Assembly (NCBI RefSeq): GCF_014648895.1
Contig: NZ_BMRZ01000016.1
Span: forward strand, 124,001 to 188,000
Reading direction: 5' to 3'
Length of the DNA stretch: 64,000 nt
Source: Streptomyces tanashiensis
GTDB lineage: Bacteria > Actinomycetota > Actinomycetes > Streptomycetales > Streptomycetaceae
In this document: positions 60,194-64,000 of the stretch, piece after piece
How positions within the stretch are numbered: the first letter of the stretch is position 1
Layout: each line of letters starts with the position of its first letter
The notes under the pieces: model-generated
Database searches by the model: none
What the model saw: the letters and a program-made list of their open reading frames with translations, nothing else
What the model was told of the DNA's origin: nothing
Position numbers and translations under genes: made by a program

Positions 60194-60684
60194 ATCCACT
60201 CCGATCCGTGATTCTCAGCCTCGCCCCGTAGGCCTGCCGCTGCAATTCCTGCGCTCCTCACGTACCGCGTGACGGCGCCCCTCCCGGAATGCTCCCTTGG
60301 GCCTCGCGGTCAGGACCCGAGGTGACCCAGCGATCCGGTGTCTGCCGGCCTGCCAACGCCTGGGAGATGCCGGTCGGACAGGTTACGTGTGCCCCGTACC
60401 CGATCCAGGACCAGTCCGAGAACGCAGTACACCCGTGCCGACCAGGCCCCGGTAGCCCCCCTCGCAGACCACCGGGCGCCCGGCCCACCGCATCCCGAAA
60501 CCGAGACTTCAGGACCTGGGTCTCTGCGCGGTCTCAGCCCACGTGGGCTCAGCAGGTTTGACAACGTCTGACAGATCACAAGAATCAGCCGGTTCAATCC
60601 GCCATGCTTCGCCTCCCTGCCCACGGAGCTCTTGAACCGGAATAGTCGGCCCCTTCGTCGGTGATCCCGGGAGCGAGGTAGCAG
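60194..60684. other. Intergenic region upstream of universal stress protein
   Basis: About 490 bases with no supported gene; ORFs on both strands are Arg/Pro-rich and lack ribosome binding sites. It must hold the promoter of the universal stress gene on the minus strand and of the plus-strand hypothetical gene. No inverted repeat of a known dormancy-regulator type was recognised with confidence. Confidence 0.35.
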
Positions 60685-61122
60685 ATGAATCCATCCTTCT
60701 GGTCGGCTCGGTGGCTGGCTTCTGCTTGTGACAACCCCACCGCGTGTCTCCGTGAGTGGAGACTGAGCGAGCGGGGGGTGGCACTCTTGCCGGCGGGGCG
60801 GCTCTGGGACGCCCTGGCGGTCCCGGAGATGCTGGGGCACAGCCTGCTGAACGCAGTCGCCCGCAACGGACAGCCGGCGACCGGCCCGGTGCTTCGCAAC
60901 AGCAGGCGTCAGGAACTCGTGCTGCTCATGACGCCAGGCAAGCCCGCCATGAATCTGGAGCGGGCCGCCCGACACCTGACGACCGGCACCTGGCTGGCCG
61001 TGCCCGACCCCAGCCGGAAGGTGACCGGTCTGTCCTGGCTCGTCCCGCCCGACGGACATGGAACGCTCTTCTCTCCAAGGGACGTCTATCCCGTACTCAC
61101 ACCATTGGTGTCAGGGAATTGA
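60685..61122 (+). CDS. Hypothetical protein, primase/polymerase-related type
   Basis: A 145-residue protein from ATG 60685 with GGGAGCGAGG about 10 bases upstream. Sequence blocks WLASACDNPTACLREWRLSE, LPAGRLWDALAVPEMLGHSL and GTWLAVPDPSRKV resemble a family of small Streptomyces proteins related to the N-terminal part of bifunctional primase/polymerases, but no catalytic carboxylates are seen. It is probably not an enzyme. The function is unknown. Confidence 0.55.
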   Translation: MNPSFWSARWLASACDNPTACLREWRLSERGVALLPAGRLWDALAVPEMLGHSLLNAVARNGQPATGPVLRNSRRQELVLLMTPGKPAMNLERAARHLTTGTWLAVPDPSRKVTGLSWLVPPDGHGTLFSPRDVYPVLTPLVSGN

Positions 61123-61434
61123 AGGAAGGAGCGGGGAAGGGAAGCGGCCGCGCATCTCTCAGGCTCCGGACGGTCCTTCCCCGGCGAGCTTCTGGGGCTG
61201 GGCTGAGGGCGGCTCGTCCCGGATACCTCTCCGCGCTCCTGCACCGCTTGGTCTGGGGCGCCCGTCACGATGTCTACCGGTTGAGGGGCAGGTTGCCTGA
61301 GGTTTCAGAACCAGGGGAACGCGAGGTGTGATCCACGAGGCGGGTAGGGAGATAGGTGGCGAAGGCGTAGGGGGACGTGCGTTCCGACGGCTGATCTGCC
61401 CAGGCCAGCCGTCGCTCAAGGTCGCCGACTCCAA

Positions 61435-61476
61435 AGAAGTTGAGCCAGAGCCATTTCTGGTTCTGGCTCAACTTCT
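61435..61476. terminator. 19-bp hairpin between convergent genes
   Basis: Arms 61435-61453 and 61458-61476 are reverse complements over 19 bases with one exception (G61450 facing T61461), loop TTTC. It lies 62 bases before the end of the minus-strand lipoprotein gene and probably terminates it; it is 312 bases from the end of the plus-strand gene. Confidence 0.65.
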
Positions 61477-61538
61477 GTGGTGTGGCTGCGCGGCGAGGTG
61501 CTGTTCGTCCGCGACCTCGGGGACCGCAGCTCTGCTGC

Positions 61539-61997
61539 CTACTGCTGGGCGAGCGTGCCCTGCTCCGTCTCGTAGAACGAGAGCCCGCGGCGGATGTCCT
61601 CGCGGGAGTACTTCATCGGCGGGAAGCCTTCGACGCTGAACTCGTAGTTCTCGGCCGCGCCGGGAACCTTGAAGGAGAAGTCGAAGCCGCATGCCTTCAG
61701 CGTGGAACCGACGGCTCGGCCGGGCTGGAGCTTCTGGGTACCGAGAGTCTTCCCCTCCTCGTCCGTCACGCGCACCTCCGCCCCAGGCTTGACCTTGGAG
61801 TCCGCCGGGGGCGTGCAGGGCTTCCCGGCCTCGGGACCCTTCCCGTCGGTGGACAGAAGTACGGAAAGACGCCCGCTGATGGCGAGAGTCACGGCAGACG
61901 GCGCGGCCGTGGGTGTCGTGTCGTTCGTCGCGCCGGCAGAGCAGGCAACCAAAGCAGCCATGCTCAGTACCAGGCCACAGGCCCACAGCGTTCTCAT
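61539..61997 (-). CDS. Putative lipoprotein
   Basis: A 152-residue exported protein. ATG 61997 has GGGAAGC upstream, and the first 20 residues are a lipoprotein signal (RTLWACGLVLSMAALVAC), with lipobox LVAC and Cys at about 19. The mature part is beta-rich (VTLAISGRLSVLLS, AEVRVTDEEGKTLGTQ, ENYEFSVEGFPPMKYSREDI) and has two more cysteines. It would be anchored on the outer face of the membrane. The longer frame to 62147 is not needed. It is next to a Ser/Thr kinase gene with an outer domain, so the two could belong to one signalling unit. Confidence 0.75.
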   Translation of the reverse strand: MRTLWACGLVLSMAALVACSAGATNDTTPTAAPSAVTLAISGRLSVLLSTDGKGPEAGKPCTPPADSKVKPGAEVRVTDEEGKTLGTQKLQPGRAVGSTLKACGFDFSFKVPGAAENYEFSVEGFPPMKYSREDIRRGLSFYETEQGTLAQQ

Positions 61998-62181
61998 GCT
62001 TCCCACCCCTTTGGCCTGTGGCGGACCGTTCCGCACAGGTAGCGCTTCTACGACCGGGCCGCCGCCCGCCTGCCGGCCGTCGGGGAGTTCGACGGCGACG
62101 AACCTGCTGGCAGTTGGCCCCCGCCACCACCTCCGGACCGCGGTCATGCCATGAGGTGGTCACGGCGAAGGGGCGGGTGGC

Positions 62182-63855
62182 TCAGTGAGGTACGGCGTTC
62201 AGTGCGGCGCGGGCGATGTCCACGGTGGAGGCACTGCACGTCGGCGCGGGAAACATCTCGCTGCCGAGGTCGACCTGAACGGTGAGGTTGCCGTCCCGGA
62301 CGGAGAGGGAGCAGGCGGTAGTGGTGTCCGACGCGCCCCGGAAGGCCTCGTCGCCGAACCCCAGATCGCCCACCGTCCTCCCTCCGGCCGCCAGAGCACG
62401 GAAGGCCTCGCTCTGAACCGCCGCAGCGTCGTGGGCACCGTCTTCGTGGCGCAGATTCCACAGGACCCGAGCGCTTTGTGCCCCGCCGACCCTGCTTCCG
62501 AACCACGTGCAGCCGGTCTGAGTCTCACCGCTCGCCGAGGAGTGGCGGTCGCTGTCCCGGTCCCGCGGCGGGAGGGGCAGCGCCACCGCCAGTGTGTCGC
62601 ATTCCTGGAGAGCCCTGTACTTCGCAGGCGCGCTCGTTCCCTCATCGGGCCACAGACCGTACGCCGTCCCGCCGAGCGCAGCTGCTGCCAGTACGCAGAC
62701 GGCCACCGCCACGGCCCGGCGGGGTGTGCGGACCGGCGGCGGATCCACTCGGGCAGCGGCCGTCTCCGTGGGCAGGGCAGCCCGCTGCTCCCCGGCCGTC
62801 GGGGCCGACACGTCCCGCTTCGGGATCGGGGGCCTGGGGGGCGGCCCCGAGCCCTCGGTCTCAGCCGGCTCGCCCCGGTCCGACACCTCGGTCGATCCGG
62901 CCCTGCCCGGCTCCTCCGCCTGTCGGAGGGCGTCCACGACGGTGTCCTGCGGGCCGTCGAGCAGTTGGTCGATGGCGGCCCGCTGCGAGGCGATCATCCG
63001 GTACACGGCGGGTGGCCACTGCCGTCCCACCGGCGCGACGGGGCCCAACAGCCCGAGCAACCCTGCCGGGGTGGGCCGGGCCCCCGGGTCCTTGGCCAGG
63101 CACCGGGCCACGATCTCGCGCAGCCCGGTCGGTAGGCCGCTCAGGTCCGGCTCCGCGTGGACCACGTCGTAGAGCGTCTGGAGGGTCGACGATCCGACGA
63201 ACGGGCTCCGGCCCGTCGCCGCCATGACCAGCACCGAGCCGAGCGAGAACACATCACTGGCTGCCGTGAGCCGTTTCCCCTCGGCCTGCTCGGGCGACAT
63301 GAAAGGCGGCGAGCCGATCACCAGGCCGGTCCGGGTCAGCCCGAGGTCCCCCTGGTGCTCCGCTGCCGTCTCCGCCGTCCGCGCGATGCCGAAGTCGATG
63401 ACGCGAACGCCGTCTTCGGACAGGAGGACGTTGTCGGGCTTGAGGTCACGGTGGATGAGCCCCACCCGGTGGATCTCGGCGAGCGCCGAAGCCAGCCCGG
63501 CCGCGAGTCGGCGGACCAGGTCCTCGGACAACGTCCCGACCTCCGCCACCGCGGCGCCCAGTGAGGGTCCGGCCACGAACACCGAGGCCAGCCACGGTGT
63601 CGAAGCGTCCGCATCGGAGTCCATCACGGGCGCCGTGTAGGCCCCCGAGACCTTCTGCGAGGCGGCCACCTCCCGTCGGAAGCGGGCGCGGAACCCGTCG
63701 TCGTCGGCCAGGCCTGCGTGCACCTGCTTCACCGCGACGAGCCGCCCGTCAGGCGCTGCCCCCAGCAGCACCCGTCCCATTCCGCCGCTGCCCAGCTCGG
63801 CCAACAGCCGGTACGGACCGGAGGAGACCGGATCGGAAGCCCTCAGCGGCCTCAT
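62182..63855 (-). CDS. Membrane Ser/Thr protein kinase (PknB type)
   Basis: A 557-residue kinase. The catalytic domain fills about 15-275: GSGGMGRVLLG (ATP loop), AVKQVH (Lys), IHRDLKPDNVLL (catalytic loop), VIDFGIART (metal) and SPPFMSPEQAEG (activation segment). A Pro-rich juxtamembrane part leads to one membrane segment (about 385-405, VAVAVCVLAAAALGGTAYGL). The outer domain (about 410-557) has several cysteines (LQECDTLAV, TGCTWFG, ACSLSV, PTCSAS) and no PASTA repeats, so it probably binds a ligand other than muropeptides. It is transcribed towards the lipoprotein gene. Confidence 0.9.
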   Translation of the reverse strand: MRPLRASDPVSSGPYRLLAELGSGGMGRVLLGAAPDGRLVAVKQVHAGLADDDGFRARFRREVAASQKVSGAYTAPVMDSDADASTPWLASVFVAGPSLGAAVAEVGTLSEDLVRRLAAGLASALAEIHRVGLIHRDLKPDNVLLSEDGVRVIDFGIARTAETAAEHQGDLGLTRTGLVIGSPPFMSPEQAEGKRLTAASDVFSLGSVLVMAATGRSPFVGSSTLQTLYDVVHAEPDLSGLPTGLREIVARCLAKDPGARPTPAGLLGLLGPVAPVGRQWPPAVYRMIASQRAAIDQLLDGPQDTVVDALRQAEEPGRAGSTEVSDRGEPAETEGSGPPPRPPIPKRDVSAPTAGEQRAALPTETAAARVDPPPVRTPRRAVAVAVCVLAAAALGGTAYGLWPDEGTSAPAKYRALQECDTLAVALPLPPRDRDSDRHSSASGETQTGCTWFGSRVGGAQSARVLWNLRHEDGAHDAAAVQSEAFRALAAGGRTVGDLGFGDEAFRGASDTTTACSLSVRDGNLTVQVDLGSEMFPAPTCSASTVDIARAALNAVPH

Positions 63856-64000
63856 TGCGTCGCCGCCGAAGGTTCGATGGTACCCGGCACGTAAAACCCC
63901 TCGTCATGCCAATCGGCTTGCTGCGCGGCCGACTTCGCGCCGGACCGCGCACTGACCGGTCCATTAGACGTAATCGCGGTCAACGCCGTCCACTGGCCGT

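Noticed and set aside
61159..61471. Small minus-strand ORFs between the hypothetical gene and the lipoprotein gene
   Set aside because: They run through the terminator-like hairpin, have no ribosome binding sites and show no domain.

Overview
The window looks like Streptomyces chromosome: very high G+C, GTG and TTG starts, and families typical of the genus (WhiB, DUF317, DUF4913, DUF2637, SCO6880/SCO6881-type transfer proteins, tandem UspA, actinobacterial two-component pairs).

About two thirds (roughly 2.8-41.7 kb) is an integrative and conjugative element (ICE) that encodes a single-strand-transfer, type IV secretion route rather than the TraB route of classical actinomycete elements. Left to right: 1-2.7 kb, fragment of an ImmA/IrrE-like metallopeptidase, a MAB_1171c-family membrane protein cut by an amber codon, and a HAD phosphatase closed by a 29-bp perfect hairpin. 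2.8-8.2 kb, XRE-type repressor and a divergent replication/regulation block (replisome-organiser-like protein, DnaC-like loader, WhiB regulator, DUF2637 membrane protein). 8.2-10.9 kb, MobC, relaxase and a cluster of nested hairpins that looks like oriT. 11-16 kb, small accessory genes including two DUF317 proteins. 16-22.7 kb, translationally coupled operon with HxlR-like, RelE-like and DUF4913 proteins, a broken cytosine methyltransferase and a duplicated DnaB N-domain protein. 22.7-37.7 kb, transfer genes on the minus strand: VirD4-type coupling protein (frameshifted), a second relaxase-like protein lacking two catalytic histidines, VirB4, SCO6880, VirB6-like, VirB8-like, a small pilin-like membrane protein and a lytic SLT-NlpC/P60 enzyme. 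38.3-41.7 kb, DNA methyltransferase, NucS-like nuclease, excisionase and tyrosine integrase, followed by a relic of another integrase.

The right third (42.4-63.9 kb) looks chromosomal: a LuxR/histidine-kinase pair, a membrane protein, a truncated methyltransferase, a TPR-CHAT protease locus with a membrane protein and a cysteine-containing small protein, an MFS exporter, GNAT, a TetR/hydrolase divergent pair, a two-component system flanking an ABC exporter, a universal stress protein, a lipoprotein and a Ser/Thr kinase.

How the parts work together: MobC and relaxase would nick at the hairpin cluster, the coupling protein and VirB4-driven channel would export the strand, SLT-NlpC/P60 would open the wall, the rep block would re-establish the element, and Int/Xis would integrate or excise it. 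Several single-base frameshifts fall in the element and none was seen in the chromosomal third, so the element may be decaying or may carry assembly errors. No tRNA gene, CRISPR array, complete insertion sequence or convincing att direct repeat was found.
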